From NCBI RefSeq assembly GCF_030014955.1, contig NZ_JAGRPV010000001.1, positions 7,130,001 through 7,194,000 on the forward strand: 64,000 nt of DNA, in the 5' to 3' direction. This DNA is from Cohnella hashimotonis (lineage in GTDB: Bacteria; Bacillota; Bacilli; Paenibacillales; Paenibacillaceae). The notes below the pieces were generated by a model, which worked only from the letters and a program-made list of their open reading frames with translations, was not told the origin of the DNA and made no database searches. The number at the start of each line of letters is the position of its first letter. Position 1 is the stretch's first letter. Position numbers and translations under genes: made by a program. Positions 41,173 through 50,078 of this stretch are shown one piece after another.

Positions 41173-42507
41173 ATGACATTGTTAAATGAAAAAGCGCTGC
41201 GCCCCTTCCTCATCCGTCGGGACGACTATGAAGCGGAGCCTGCCGGCATGCAGGCTTACTTCGACTACACGATGACCGTGCGGCGCATCGCAGATTGGCT
41301 GTGCGAGCGTTACGGCTGCGAGTTCCACCTTTACTATCAGGCGGACAGCAGCGATGCCTGGGACGGGCTGGACGACGACATCCGCAGCGGCTATACAGGC
41401 GTGCAGCATGCGGCGAGCCTGTTGGACCTTGTCGAGACGCGCATCTTCAAGTACGCATCCGAATCTGCGCCGGAAGCCGACGGCCACCGGAGCCAGCCAA
41501 CCAACGGCACGCACGACATCCGCATGTCCGTCCGCAACAACCTGTTCGTATACCCGGCGCATCGCGTCGCTTTCGCGCGGGTGCCGCGGCTCGCCCACTA
41601 TGGGCTGGACTACGAGGATCTGATCTTCGCGGAGAGCGACGCTCATCTCGATCGATTCCTGACGGAAATGCGCGAGCGGCAGCTGGCGGACCGGAAGCTG
41701 GTCGTATTCACGGATACCAAGGACGGCCTGGAGCGCAGCCGCGAGACCGCGGAGCGCCCGGTCGACCGGGACGGGGTATTCATGGACGAGTCGCTGAAGG
41801 CGCAAATCTTCCGCTCCGTGGATACTTTTTTCGCAGACGACCGCAGCTTCTACCAGACCTACGGCGTTCCCTACAAGCGGGGGATCTTGCTATACGGTAA
41901 GCCGGGGAACGGGAAGACGACGCTCGTCAAATCAATCTCAGCCACCGTGAACGCGCCGGTCGCCTACTGGCAGATTACCGAGTTTACAGGCAGCGAGTCG
42001 ATCCAGCAGGTATTTGACGCAGCGGTGAAGCTCGCACCCATGGTGCTCGTCGTCGAGGATATCGACTCGATGCCGGAATCGTGCCGCTCGTACTTCCTCA
42101 ATACGCTCGACGGGGCGACTTCCCGGGAAGGCATCTTCCTGATAGGGACGACGAACTATCCGGAGAAAATCGATCCCGCGCTCATGAACCGGGCCGGGCG
42201 CTTCGACCGCGCCTACGAGGTCAAGCTGCCGAGCGAGCCGCTGCGGCTGGCCTACCTGACCCACAAGGGCGCGGGACGGCTGACGGAAGAGGCGGCGCTG
42301 CCCGGGATTGCGCGCTTGACTGAGGGATTTACGTTCGCGCAGCTCGCCGAGCTGTACGTCTCCGCCGCGCTTGAGCTGCATCAGACCGGGTCGACGGATT
42401 GGGAACGGCTGATCGCGGGGATGAAAACCGATCTGTCCAAGGGACGGAGCCGGGAGTGGATGACCGAGAACGCCGGACGCAGAGTGGGCTTCTCGGCGGG
42501 GAACTGA
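41173..42507 (+). CDS. BCS1/Cdc48-like AAA ATPase in an operon with rtcB
   Basis: 444 aa. Residues 1-200 are an uncharacterised domain. The AAA module follows (about 225-370): Walker A GKPGNGKTTLVK, Walker B MVLVVEDIDSM, sensor 1 LIGTTNYPEKIDPALMNRAGRFD with the Arg-finger segment, and a C-terminal lid. The arrangement resembles BCS1-type and proteasomal-type unfoldases rather than RtcR, the sigma-54 regulator of rtcB in proteobacteria. The gene starts 8 bp after rtcB; AAAGGAG overlaps the rtcB end. A role in remodelling RNA-protein substrates for RtcB is possible but not shown. Confidence 0.85.
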   Translation: MTLLNEKALRPFLIRRDDYEAEPAGMQAYFDYTMTVRRIADWLCERYGCEFHLYYQADSSDAWDGLDDDIRSGYTGVQHAASLLDLVETRIFKYASESAPEADGHRSQPTNGTHDIRMSVRNNLFVYPAHRVAFARVPRLAHYGLDYEDLIFAESDAHLDRFLTEMRERQLADRKLVVFTDTKDGLERSRETAERPVDRDGVFMDESLKAQIFRSVDTFFADDRSFYQTYGVPYKRGILLYGKPGNGKTTLVKSISATVNAPVAYWQITEFTGSESIQQVFDAAVKLAPMVLVVEDIDSMPESCRSYFLNTLDGATSREGIFLIGTTNYPEKIDPALMNRAGRFDRAYEVKLPSEPLRLAYLTHKGAGRLTEEAALPGIARLTEGFTFAQLAELYVSAALELHQTGSTDWERLIAGMKTDLSKGRSREWMTENAGRRVGFSAGN

Positions 42508-42509
42508 TG

Positions 42510-42696
42510 CTATCCTGCAAAAGTGCATCATACAAGGCTCGTATGGCGGTTTATTGCGATCTATCGTGCAAAAGTGTACTTTAGCTCGCCTATTGAAGCG
42601 AGAACTCGCTTGTTTGAGATAACAATCCTACACTTTTGCGCGATAGACGATAAGACGAACGAATGCGGCTCTCAATCGCGTACTTTTGCGCGATAG
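42510..42696. repeat. Four copies of an 18-bp motif, two in each orientation, spaced 50-51 bp
   Basis: CTATCCTGCAAAAGTGCA (42510) and CTATCGTGCAAAAGTGTA (42561) are on the plus strand, 51 bp apart. TACACTTTTGCGCGATAG (42629-42646) and GTACTTTTGCGCGATAG (ending 42696) are the reverse complement, 50 bp apart. The whole block can fold back on itself. It fills about half of the 42508-42867 gap after the AAA gene; I see nothing else there. Confidence 0.85.
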
Positions 42697-42867
42697 CTTC
42701 ACGCAGGCCGCTTTGCTTTATTCAATTAATGATATACGCTGCGATAGATTAATCATCTTTAACGATCGCTTGCCGCAGGGCAGCGCAAGGCAGCGAGAAG
42801 AGGCGGAGCGCCGGCAGCTCCGCCTTTTGGTTACGCGCTGGCGCTTCGGAACCCGGCCTGGTAGCGC

Positions 42868-43320
42868 TCAGGTGTCCGACGCCTCCGAGTGCGGCAGCAC
42901 CGCCCGGCCCGCTACGGGGGAAGACAGAATGACCGACGTATTCAGCATGCCGCAGGGGATCAGCCGCTCGACGAGGCGGTTCAGCGCATTTAGGTCCGTC
43001 ACAGCCGCCTTGATGACGAATGTAACGGCGCCCGTAACGCGGTGGCACTCCAAAACGTCGCTTTCTTCGGCGATCCGGCGCTCGAACACGAGCGGCGATA
43101 TCTTGAGCTCGCTGACCTGAATAATCACCTGTACGCTTCGTCCGACGGCCGGCGCCGACACGACGGCGCTGAAGCCTGTAATGATCCCCCGCTCCTGCAG
43201 GCGCGCGAGCCGCTCCGAGACGCTGGGACGGCTGAGCGACAGCCGCTTCGACAGCTCGCTGACCGTCATTCGGCCGTCCTCCTGCAGCAGCTTGAGCAGG
43301 CTGATGTCTATGCGATCCAT
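42868..43320 (-). CDS. Lrp/AsnC family regulator
   Basis: 150 aa. The N-terminal HTH (MDRIDISLLKLLQEDGRMTVSELSKRLSLSRPSVSERLARLQERGII, residues 1-47 in total) is typical of AsnC proteins, and the C-terminal RAM-like ligand domain follows (VLECHRVTGAVTFVIKAAV). Such regulators sense amino acids. It is divergent from a YitT-type membrane protein at 43491 across 170 bp, which may be its target, as is common for Lrp-like regulators beside transport genes. Confidence 0.9.
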   Translation of the reverse strand: MDRIDISLLKLLQEDGRMTVSELSKRLSLSRPSVSERLARLQERGIITGFSAVVSAPAVGRSVQVIIQVSELKISPLVFERRIAEESDVLECHRVTGAVTFVIKAAVTDLNALNRLVERLIPCGMLNTSVILSSPVAGRAVLPHSEASDT

Positions 43321-43490
43321 GTAGATTCACCCTCACCTTCAAATTGCAGGACATCCGGCGTTTATTGTTTCAATGTGAGATTAAGTAACACAAAAGAGCT
43401 TCACTTCAACATTTCTCGGCGCTTACTCGCTGCGTATCATGGAATATAACATTACTTCATGGTAGGCAATCAGAAGCGGAGGCGTTTGTC

Positions 43491-44138
43491 ATGAATCATA
43501 TCATGCATCAGCGACGCAGGGAATGGCTGCTCATCGTACTGGGCTGCATCGTCACGGCCATCGGCGTATCGCTGCTGAAGGAAGCCCGGATCGTCACCGG
43601 AGGCAGCGCCGGATTGGCGCTCAGTCTCTCTTACTTGCTCCATATGAAGTTCCCGGTTCTGTTTATCCTGATCAACCTGCCCTTCCTGCTGTTTGCCTGG
43701 GTCAAAATGGGCCGCTCGTTCACGCTTCGGACGATCGGGGCCATCGCCCTGCTGTCCGGCTTGACCTCCCTCGAAGGGCTGTTGCCTGTATACGGCTTGC
43801 CCGTCATGGGCGAAGCCGTCGTCGGCGGCACGCTCGTCGGCATCGGCATCTGCATCCTGTTCAAAAACGGCGCATCGTTCGGCGGCTCGACGGTGCTGGC
43901 GCGCTATTTGCAGCTCAAATACGGGCGCGACCCCGGCAAGACCGGCTTTGCGTTCGACCTGGCGGTCATTGCGACGAGCCTGTCCGCCATCTCCCTCGGC
44001 GGCGCGCTGATCTCCGCGCTCTCGCTCGCGATCACCGGCACGGTGATATCGCTGTACAAGGGACGGCTGGACGCCTCCCGACGCCAGGAGCCCGGTCAGA
44101 CCGCCTCCGCTTCCGCTCCCACCGTGGCCGCAGGATAA
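43491..44138 (+). CDS. YitT/YczE-like integral membrane protein
   Basis: 215 aa with about five membrane helices and no C-terminal DUF2179 domain, so shorter than classical YitT (about 280 aa). The N-terminal segment VLGCIVTAIGVSLLKEARIVTGGSAGLALSLSY contains the family's G-G-x-x-G-x-A-x-x-L pattern, and SFGGSTVLARYLQLKYGRDPGKTGFAFD repeats it, as in the internally duplicated DUF161 fold. The cytoplasmic tail is Ser/Ala/Gln-rich. Function unknown, probably transport. RBS GGAGG eight bases upstream; the terminator follows at 44147. Confidence 0.8.
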   Translation: MNHIMHQRRREWLLIVLGCIVTAIGVSLLKEARIVTGGSAGLALSLSYLLHMKFPVLFILINLPFLLFAWVKMGRSFTLRTIGAIALLSGLTSLEGLLPVYGLPVMGEAVVGGTLVGIGICILFKNGASFGGSTVLARYLQLKYGRDPGKTGFAFDLAVIATSLSAISLGGALISALSLAITGTVISLYKGRLDASRRQEPGQTASASAPTVAAG

Positions 44139-44146
44139 AAAAATGC

Positions 44147-44192
44147 CAACGAAAAACACCGAACGGCTTGGTCCGCTCGGTGTTTTTCGTTG
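44147..44192. terminator. Bidirectional terminator
   Basis: CAACGAAAAACACCGA and TCGGTGTTTTTCGTTG form a 16-bp stem after the YitT-like gene. It also contains extra pairs CGG / CCG in the loop. Confidence 0.85.
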
Positions 44193-44279
44193 CTTACCGG
44201 TTGCTTATCGGTTGCTTATCGCATAGCCGGCGCGACCGTTCGACCGGCGCCGCGGCTTCCGGGGGTCCGGACGCCTTTT

Positions 44280-44849
44280 TTATTGGTACACCGTCATCGG
44301 CTGATGATTCGGCACTTCCCGGTAGATCTGGCCGACCGTCTCCATCAGGTTGCCCGTCGCGGGCACGATCGGATACCACCCTTTGCGGCCCATGTACGAC
44401 CATACTTCGTGCGCCTGATGCGAGCACATGCGGAACGCGTCCTCGAGAAACGCCCGCAGCTGCGGCGTCCCGCATTCGAAGGCGGCCCACGCGTACTCGC
44501 GGCCCGCGCGCTTCAAAGTCAGCAAGTACGAAGTGGCGATCGCCCGGTCGTCCAGTTCGGCCAGCTTCACCTGGGGCTCGATGGACGGATACGGCGGCGC
44601 AGGCACGGGCAGGAGCGCCGTCATCGACAGGCCGGGGACGTTCAGCTTGTCCGTGGAGCCGGTCATTTTTTTCACGAATTCGATCTTCATATTGTAATCC
44701 TGTACGTGGGCCGGATACTGCTTGGCAATCATCTCCCTCAGCTCCGGATCCTTGGCCTGATTCAGGAACAGCGCCATCGACTGAATGGAGTTCGTGCAGC
44801 TCATCAGGAGTTCGCTTAGTTCAAGCGCTTCATGGTTGCCCAGATTCAA
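44280..44849 (-). CDS. CotF-like spore coat protein
   Basis: 189 aa from TTG 44849, ten bases after GAAGGGGG; the frame is open to ATG 45011, but that extension is Trp/Pro-rich and does not look like the family. The four-helix pattern is that of CotF: LGNHEALELSELLMSCTNSIQSM (helix 1), KDPELREMIAKQYPAHVQDYN (helix 2), and the strongly conserved CGTPQLRAFLEDAFRMCSHQAHEVWSYMGRKGWYP, which parallels CotF's TPQLR...YMYQHGYYP. It is probably expressed late in the mother cell. It is divergent from the stalk-domain protein at 45038. Confidence 0.72.
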   Translation of the reverse strand: MNLGNHEALELSELLMSCTNSIQSMALFLNQAKDPELREMIAKQYPAHVQDYNMKIEFVKKMTGSTDKLNVPGLSMTALLPVPAPPYPSIEPQVKLAELDDRAIATSYLLTLKRAGREYAWAAFECGTPQLRAFLEDAFRMCSHQAHEVWSYMGRKGWYPIVPATGNLMETVGQIYREVPNHQPMTVYQ

Positions 44850-45037
44850 TTTGGAAAAACCCCCTTCGATTGGATACGCGCCGCAAGTAGTATGCCAAGC
44901 GGGACAAGGGATATGCGGAACGAAGCGCGGCCAAGGTCTTTGGAACCATTTATTCGGGAATCGTTGCGAAGTCTTTCCAGACATTTCTATACTAGGATTG
45001 CGTAATTGCAAATGAATGCCATGGGAGCGTGAACAGA

Positions 45038-45706
45038 TTGAAGAAAAAGCTGACCGCAGCCGTCATCGGGCTGTCCATGGTCGCCAGCATGGGGGCGGGC
45101 GCTTATGCCGCTTCGAACCTGACGTCGATCAAAGCCTACTTAAATTCCGGACTGAGCTTCAAGGTAAACGGCAAGCCGTTCCAGCTGCGCGACGGCAACG
45201 GCGGCACGCTCGCGCCGATCACTTACAACAATACGACTTACCTTCCGATTCGTTCCGTCTCCGACGCGCTCGGCATCGCCGTGCACGTGGACAATAAGGG
45301 CCTCATCCAACTCGGCGAGACGGTCGACGGCATCTCGATTGCGACCGGTTTCGAGGGCGACAATCACACGAAGGATCCGTCCAAGACCGTCTATGACGGC
45401 AAGGATTACAAGGAAGTGTTCTTGGACAACAACAGCGGCGATCGCAGCGCTTCGTTCATGCTTTATCCGAAAAAGAAGTACCAGAAGCTGTACATTCAAA
45501 TTGCCGCGATCGGCAAAGACATCAAGTCGTTCAACGTTCAGGATAGCGACACCGATATCGAGCTGAAAACGACGCCGATCGCCATGGGCGACGGTCTCGC
45601 CACAGTTGAAGTGGACATCGGGGGTTCCAACGCGCTCTACGTATGGGCCGAAACATCCGACGGCGGCTCGGTGTTCATTCCGCTAACGACTTCTTATTTT
45701 AAATAA
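45038..45706 (+). CDS. Secreted protein with copper-amine-oxidase-like N-terminal domain
   Basis: 222 aa. Signal peptide about 1-25 (KKKLTAAVIGLSMVASMGAGAYA). Residues about 25-90 form the stalk-like domain (KAYLNSGLSFKVNGKPFQL, YNNTTYLPIRSVSDALGIAV). The remainder is a beta-rich domain of unknown family (YKEVFLDNNSGDRSASFMLYPKKKYQKL), which resembles NPCBM-like carbohydrate-binding modules only in general composition. TTG 45038 has GGGAG ten bases upstream; GTG 45029 is too close to it. A strong terminator follows. Confidence 0.8.
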   Translation: MKKKLTAAVIGLSMVASMGAGAYAASNLTSIKAYLNSGLSFKVNGKPFQLRDGNGGTLAPITYNNTTYLPIRSVSDALGIAVHVDNKGLIQLGETVDGISIATGFEGDNHTKDPSKTVYDGKDYKEVFLDNNSGDRSASFMLYPKKKYQKLYIQIAAIGKDIKSFNVQDSDTDIELKTTPIAMGDGLATVEVDIGGSNALYVWAETSDGGSVFIPLTTSYFK

Positions 45707-45734
45707 CGGATAAGCGAGCGTCCAAGAATCGCGC

Positions 45735-45769
45735 AAAACCCGTCAGCAGCGCATCGCTGACGGGTTTTT
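45735..45769. terminator. Bidirectional terminator between the stalk protein and GH20
   Basis: AAAACCCGTCAGC / GCTGACGGGTTTTT stem with an eight-base loop. It also ends the glycan locus transcript on the minus strand. Confidence 0.88.
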
Positions 45770-45780
45770 GGCATTTTTGC

Positions 45781-47760
45781 TTATTTTGGCGATTCGCCGG
45801 CGTCACGCAACCGGTCCTCGTATTGCGAGAGCAGCTTGCGCAGCGCGCCGCTGCTATCGGCGAGGCCGCTTTCGCGGTTGCGCGCGCGCCACAGCCGTTC
45901 GAACTCGCGGATGGTCTCCTCCAGTTCGCCCTTCAACCGGACCAGCCAGTGGCGACGCGATTCGGCATCGGGCAACTCCTGACCGAAAACGTACCGGTGC
46001 AGCCCCGCGCCCTGGCCGATCAGGCGCAGCGCGTTGGCGAGCTCGGCACGCGTGATGTCGGCATCGTCCCCCACAAGCACCAGGGAATCAAGTTCCTCAA
46101 CGCGCGCAGCAAGCCAAGCCTCCGCCTCCGGGTAACGGTAGTCGAGCTCGAACGGCGTGCCGCTGCCGCCCATCAGCCGCTGAATCTCGACATTGACGGC
46201 GAGCTGCCTCTCCAGCTCCTCCCGCGTCAGCAAGCCGCGCCCCAACAAATAACTGGTGTACGTCATATTTTCGGCCGAGCTTCGTTCGAGCAGGTAATAG
46301 CGCCCCATCTCGAGCAGCAGCCGCGCGCCGGCGCCGCTGCGTTCCTGAAGCATGCGGCGCGAGACGTGGCGCTCCAGCGGCACCGTCGCTTCGAGATTGG
46401 CTTCCGCCTGCCAGGCCGCGCCGGCCGCATAGGCATACGCCGGATAGCTGGCTGCAAGCGGCTGCCAGTGTCCGCCGTCGCCCCAATCGCACACGACGAG
46501 TCCCCCGGCGCCGTAAGCCTTGCCGTTTCTGGCGGCATCGGCGATATTGGCGAGCATGTTGTCCGTGCGACCCGTGATGGCGGACCAGGTGCTCGTGCCA
46601 GGGCAGACGTAATACGGCACGCCGCTCTCCCGCAGCCTGCGGCAGTGTGGCTCGTAAGGCACCGGCGCATCGTAGTTCCAGTGCAGGACGGTGACGTCGG
46701 CAGGAAGTTCGGAAGCGAGCTCCGGATGATGAGCGAGCACATCGCCCCACATGAGCGTTTTTTTGCCGTGGCTTCGCACGATCTCGATCATACGCAGGGC
46801 ATAGTCGAAATAGAGCCGTCCAACGCCGACCTCGTCGGCTCTGGCTTTGCTCGCGCCGGCGCCTAACCCGAACGGCTCGTCCAGGTTGATATTGGCGTAT
46901 TCGGACCTGAAGTTGGGCAGCAGCTCGTCGAACAGATCCTTCGCCAGCGCGACCGATTGCGGGTCTGCCGGGTTGAGCGTGAGCGGCGGGATCTTGAACG
47001 GGATCGGCGGCGGCGCCGGCATCCCGTCCGGATGCTCGGCGAGCTCGCGGAACGCCGGCTTCGCGAGCCAGGCCCCCATATGGCCAAGGCAATTCTGGTT
47101 CGGCACGAGGTCGATGAACCGGGCTGCCGCATAGGCATCGAGCGCCCGAAATTCCGCGGCGGTAACCGGCGTCGTGTCCGGGAATTGATCCGCGTACTTG
47201 CGGTAGTCGAAGGCGAAGCCTTCCATATAAAGCTGCAGGTGGTTGAACTTGACCGCGGACAGCAGGTCGACCAGCCCGTACAGCGTGTCCATCTTCGGAA
47301 TTTTGCCTCGTCCGATGTCAAGCATAACGCCGCGCACGGGGAAGTCGGGCTCGTCCCGGACGATGCAGTGCGCCCACTCCCCCACCTCGCGCTGGCCCTC
47401 GATCATCTGTGCCGCGGTCAGCAGCGCGTAGTGCAGCCCTTGGGCGGTAGCGGCGGCCAGACGCAGACCTGCCGCGTCCCAGCTCAGTTCGTAGCCCTGC
47501 GGGTGCAAACTCGGGTCGTAGACGATCCGCGCCACCGTTGCCGAGCTGGCTGCAGGATCTGCCAGGCCGTCGGCCTGGCCATCGTCTCGGAGCGCGGGAG
47601 CGACTGCAGCCCTCAGGCGCTCGGCGGCGCCCGCCGCCTCCGCCATGCGTGAGGCGGCTTCGTCTGCCGGCCGCGCCTCGAAGCGCGTCGCGGCCGGCGA
47701 GGCGCCGCCCCGCTCGACGTACTGACGCGGCTGCGGATATAAATACACAGGTGCATTCAT
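45781..47760 (-). CDS. Beta-N-acetylhexosaminidase, GH20
   Basis: 659 aa, no signal peptide, so predicted intracellular. An N-terminal GH20b-like domain leads into the barrel ([39 protein letters not shown]). The catalytic Asp-Glu pair reads [13 protein letters not shown] (about residues 290-302), and WNYD and [11 protein letters not shown] form later active-site strands. It would remove terminal GlcNAc or GalNAc from imported oligosaccharides. Its ATG overlaps the stop of the upstream GH3 gene by 4 bp, so the two are translationally coupled. Last gene of the glycan locus. Confidence 0.88.
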   Translation of the reverse strand: MNAPVYLYPQPRQYVERGGASPAATRFEARPADEAASRMAEAAGAAERLRAAVAPALRDDGQADGLADPAASSATVARIVYDPSLHPQGYELSWDAAGLRLAAATAQGLHYALLTAAQMIEGQREVGEWAHCIVRDEPDFPVRGVMLDIGRGKIPKMDTLYGLVDLLSAVKFNHLQLYMEGFAFDYRKYADQFPDTTPVTAAEFRALDAYAAARFIDLVPNQNCLGHMGAWLAKPAFRELAEHPDGMPAPPPIPFKIPPLTLNPADPQSVALAKDLFDELLPNFRSEYANINLDEPFGLGAGASKARADEVGVGRLYFDYALRMIEIVRSHGKKTLMWGDVLAHHPELASELPADVTVLHWNYDAPVPYEPHCRRLRESGVPYYVCPGTSTWSAITGRTDNMLANIADAARNGKAYGAGGLVVCDWGDGGHWQPLAASYPAYAYAAGAAWQAEANLEATVPLERHVSRRMLQERSGAGARLLLEMGRYYLLERSSAENMTYTSYLLGRGLLTREELERQLAVNVEIQRLMGGSGTPFELDYRYPEAEAWLAARVEELDSLVLVGDDADITRAELANALRLIGQGAGLHRYVFGQELPDAESRRHWLVRLKGELEETIREFERLWRARNRESGLADSSGALRKLLSQYEDRLRDAGESPK

Positions 47761-50039
47761 CTTGCCGTCTCTCCTTCCCCGTTAAGCTTGCGCAGCGTCG
47801 CCTCGAGCGCCTCTTCGGTGAACTTGCCTCCGCTGAACGAGAGCAGGCCGCGCAGCGGCATATGCGCCATGAACGCCTTCAACATGGCCGCATGCTCGGA
47901 TTCGAGCGCCGAGGCGAACGGCAGCGCCGCGGTCAACTGCTTGACGAAAGCCGCGCCGGCCTCCGTCTTCTCCAGCTCGGAAAGGGTCGAATTCCGGTGA
48001 TAGGCCGCGGGACGCTTCGCCGTAGATTGCACCTCGACGACGCCCGAGAGCGCGATGTCGCGCGACGAGCGGCCGATCAATATCTTGAATGCCCCGGTAT
48101 CGACCGTCCAGTCCTCCGCTTCCGCGTCATAGTAGGCGAAGCTGCGTTTGTCCAGCTTGAAGGCGACGGTTTTCGATTCCCCCGGCGCCAGCGAGATTTT
48201 CTCGAAGCCCTTCAACTCCTTGTCGGGCCGGATGACGGCGCTATGAGCGTCGCGCACATACAGCTGGACGACCTCCTGACCGGCACGCGCGCCTTCATTC
48301 GTCACGTCGACCGATACCGCGAGCGTGTCCGTATCAAGCATTTCTTGACGATCGAACGCCAGGTTGGCATAAGAGAAGGTCGTATAGCTTAAGCCGTGAC
48401 CGAACGGGAATAGCGGCTCGATCCGCTTCTTGTCGTAGTAGCGGTAGCCGACGAAGATGCCTTCGCGGTATTCGACGCGGTCGCCTTCGCCCGGGAAAAA
48501 CAAATACGACGGATTGTCCTCCAGCCTTGCCGGGAAGGTCTCCGCGAGGCGGCCCGACGGATTGGCGTCACCGAACAGCAGATCCGCGATCGCGCCGCCG
48601 AGCGCTTGTCCGCCCAGATACGCCTCAAGCACGCTTTTCGCCGATCCGAGCCACGGCATCTCGACCGGCGCGCCGTTGCCGAGCACGACGACCAGATTCG
48701 GCTGCGCGGCGGCGACCGCCTCGATAAGCGCGACCTGATTGGCGGGCATCCGCAGATGCGCGCGGTCGAAGCCCTCCGACTCGTAGCGCTTCGGCAGCCC
48801 GGCGAACAGCACCGCGACTTCGGATCCCGCGGCTGCGCGTACGGCCTCCGCCGCCAGCGCCTCGTCGGGGGTCTCCGCGTCCAACGCGTAGCCTTGCGCG
48901 TAGAGGAGCGCAGCCCCTTCGCCCGCCGACTTTTTCAGCTCCTCGTAAATGTCGTCGAGCCGCGTCGGGTTAATTTGCGAGCTGCCGGCCCCTTGGTAGC
49001 GGGGCTCGCGGGCCATCGCGCCGATGACCGCGATCCGGCCACCCTTGGTTAGCGGTAGAATACCGCCTTCGTTCTTGAGCAGCACCATGCTCTCGCGAGC
49101 GACCTCGCGCGCCAGACGATGATGCGCGTCGACGTCATAGGACGCGCCCGGCTTGCGCGCATCGACTGCTTTAAACACGATCCGCAGCAGACGCGCTACG
49201 GCCGCGTCGAGCTTCGCCTCGGGCAGTGTGCCGTCCAATACGGCGCTCACGATCTTCCGTTCCCCCTCGCCGTTGCTCCCCGGCATCTCCAGCTCGAGTC
49301 CGGCGGCCAGTCCCCGGGCCCGCTCGTCGACCGCGCCCCAATCCGAGACGACGAATCCCTCGTGGCCCCACTCCTCCTTCAAAATGCCGGTCAGCAGCCG
49401 TTCGTTTTCCGAAGCATACTCGCCGTTGACTTTGTTGTACGCGCACATGACCGTCCAGGGCTGCGCCTGCTTGACCGCGCCTTCGAAGCTGGCCAGATAG
49501 ATCTCTCGCAGCGTGCGCTCGTCGACGACCGAGTCGCTCGTCATCCGACGATGTTCCTGATTGTTCGCCGCGAAGTGCTTGAGCGAGGTTCCCACGCCCT
49601 GGCTCTGCACGCCCATGATATGGTGCGCCGCCATCTCGGCGGACAAGTACGGATCCTCGGAAAAGTATTCGAAGTTGCGTCCGCAAAGCGGCGAACGCTT
49701 GATGTTGGCGCCCGGCCCGAGCAGCACCGCCACCTCTGCCGCCTGGCACTCCAGCCCGAGCGCCTCGCCCATGCGCCGGATCAGCGCGCGGTTCCACGAG
49801 CTGGCGACGCCCGCAGCCGAAGGAAAGCAAGTGGCGGGCACGCTGTTGAACATGCCGAGAATGTCCGCCGACGCCTGCTGCTTGCGCAGGCCGTGCGGGC
49901 CGTCCGTCAGCATGACGGACGGGATGCCGAGCCGCTCGATGCCCCGCGTGTGCCAGGTATCTGCGCCGGAGCAGAGGCTCGCTTTTTCCTCCAGCGTCAT
50001 CTGCGCGATCAGTGTTCCGATGTCCCCTGTCTCGATCAT
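47757..50039 (-). CDS. GH3 glycoside hydrolase (beta-glucosidase type, with fibronectin III-like domain)
   Basis: 760 aa. N-terminal GH3 barrel ([34 protein letters not shown]) with the nucleophile Asp in [13 protein letters not shown] (about residue 226). The C-terminal GH3 domain and an FnIII-like domain ([23 protein letters not shown]) follow, then a 90-residue helical tail. The order barrel-sandwich-FnIII is that of BglB-like beta-glucosidases and thermostable GH3 enzymes. No signal peptide. It lies 39 bp after another GH3 gene and overlaps the GH20 gene by 4 bp. Confidence 0.92.
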   Translation of the reverse strand: MIETGDIGTLIAQMTLEEKASLCSGADTWHTRGIERLGIPSVMLTDGPHGLRKQQASADILGMFNSVPATCFPSAAGVASSWNRALIRRMGEALGLECQAAEVAVLLGPGANIKRSPLCGRNFEYFSEDPYLSAEMAAHHIMGVQSQGVGTSLKHFAANNQEHRRMTSDSVVDERTLREIYLASFEGAVKQAQPWTVMCAYNKVNGEYASENERLLTGILKEEWGHEGFVVSDWGAVDERARGLAAGLELEMPGSNGEGERKIVSAVLDGTLPEAKLDAAVARLLRIVFKAVDARKPGASYDVDAHHRLAREVARESMVLLKNEGGILPLTKGGRIAVIGAMAREPRYQGAGSSQINPTRLDDIYEELKKSAGEGAALLYAQGYALDAETPDEALAAEAVRAAAGSEVAVLFAGLPKRYESEGFDRAHLRMPANQVALIEAVAAAQPNLVVVLGNGAPVEMPWLGSAKSVLEAYLGGQALGGAIADLLFGDANPSGRLAETFPARLEDNPSYLFFPGEGDRVEYREGIFVGYRYYDKKRIEPLFPFGHGLSYTTFSYANLAFDRQEMLDTDTLAVSVDVTNEGARAGQEVVQLYVRDAHSAVIRPDKELKGFEKISLAPGESKTVAFKLDKRSFAYYDAEAEDWTVDTGAFKILIGRSSRDIALSGVVEVQSTAKRPAAYHRNSTLSELEKTEAGAAFVKQLTAALPFASALESEHAAMLKAFMAHMPLRGLLSFSGGKFTEEALEATLRKLNGEGETAR

Positions 50040-50078
50040 GCCTTAATCCCTCCAAATCGATTTTATATGGCTATGCGT

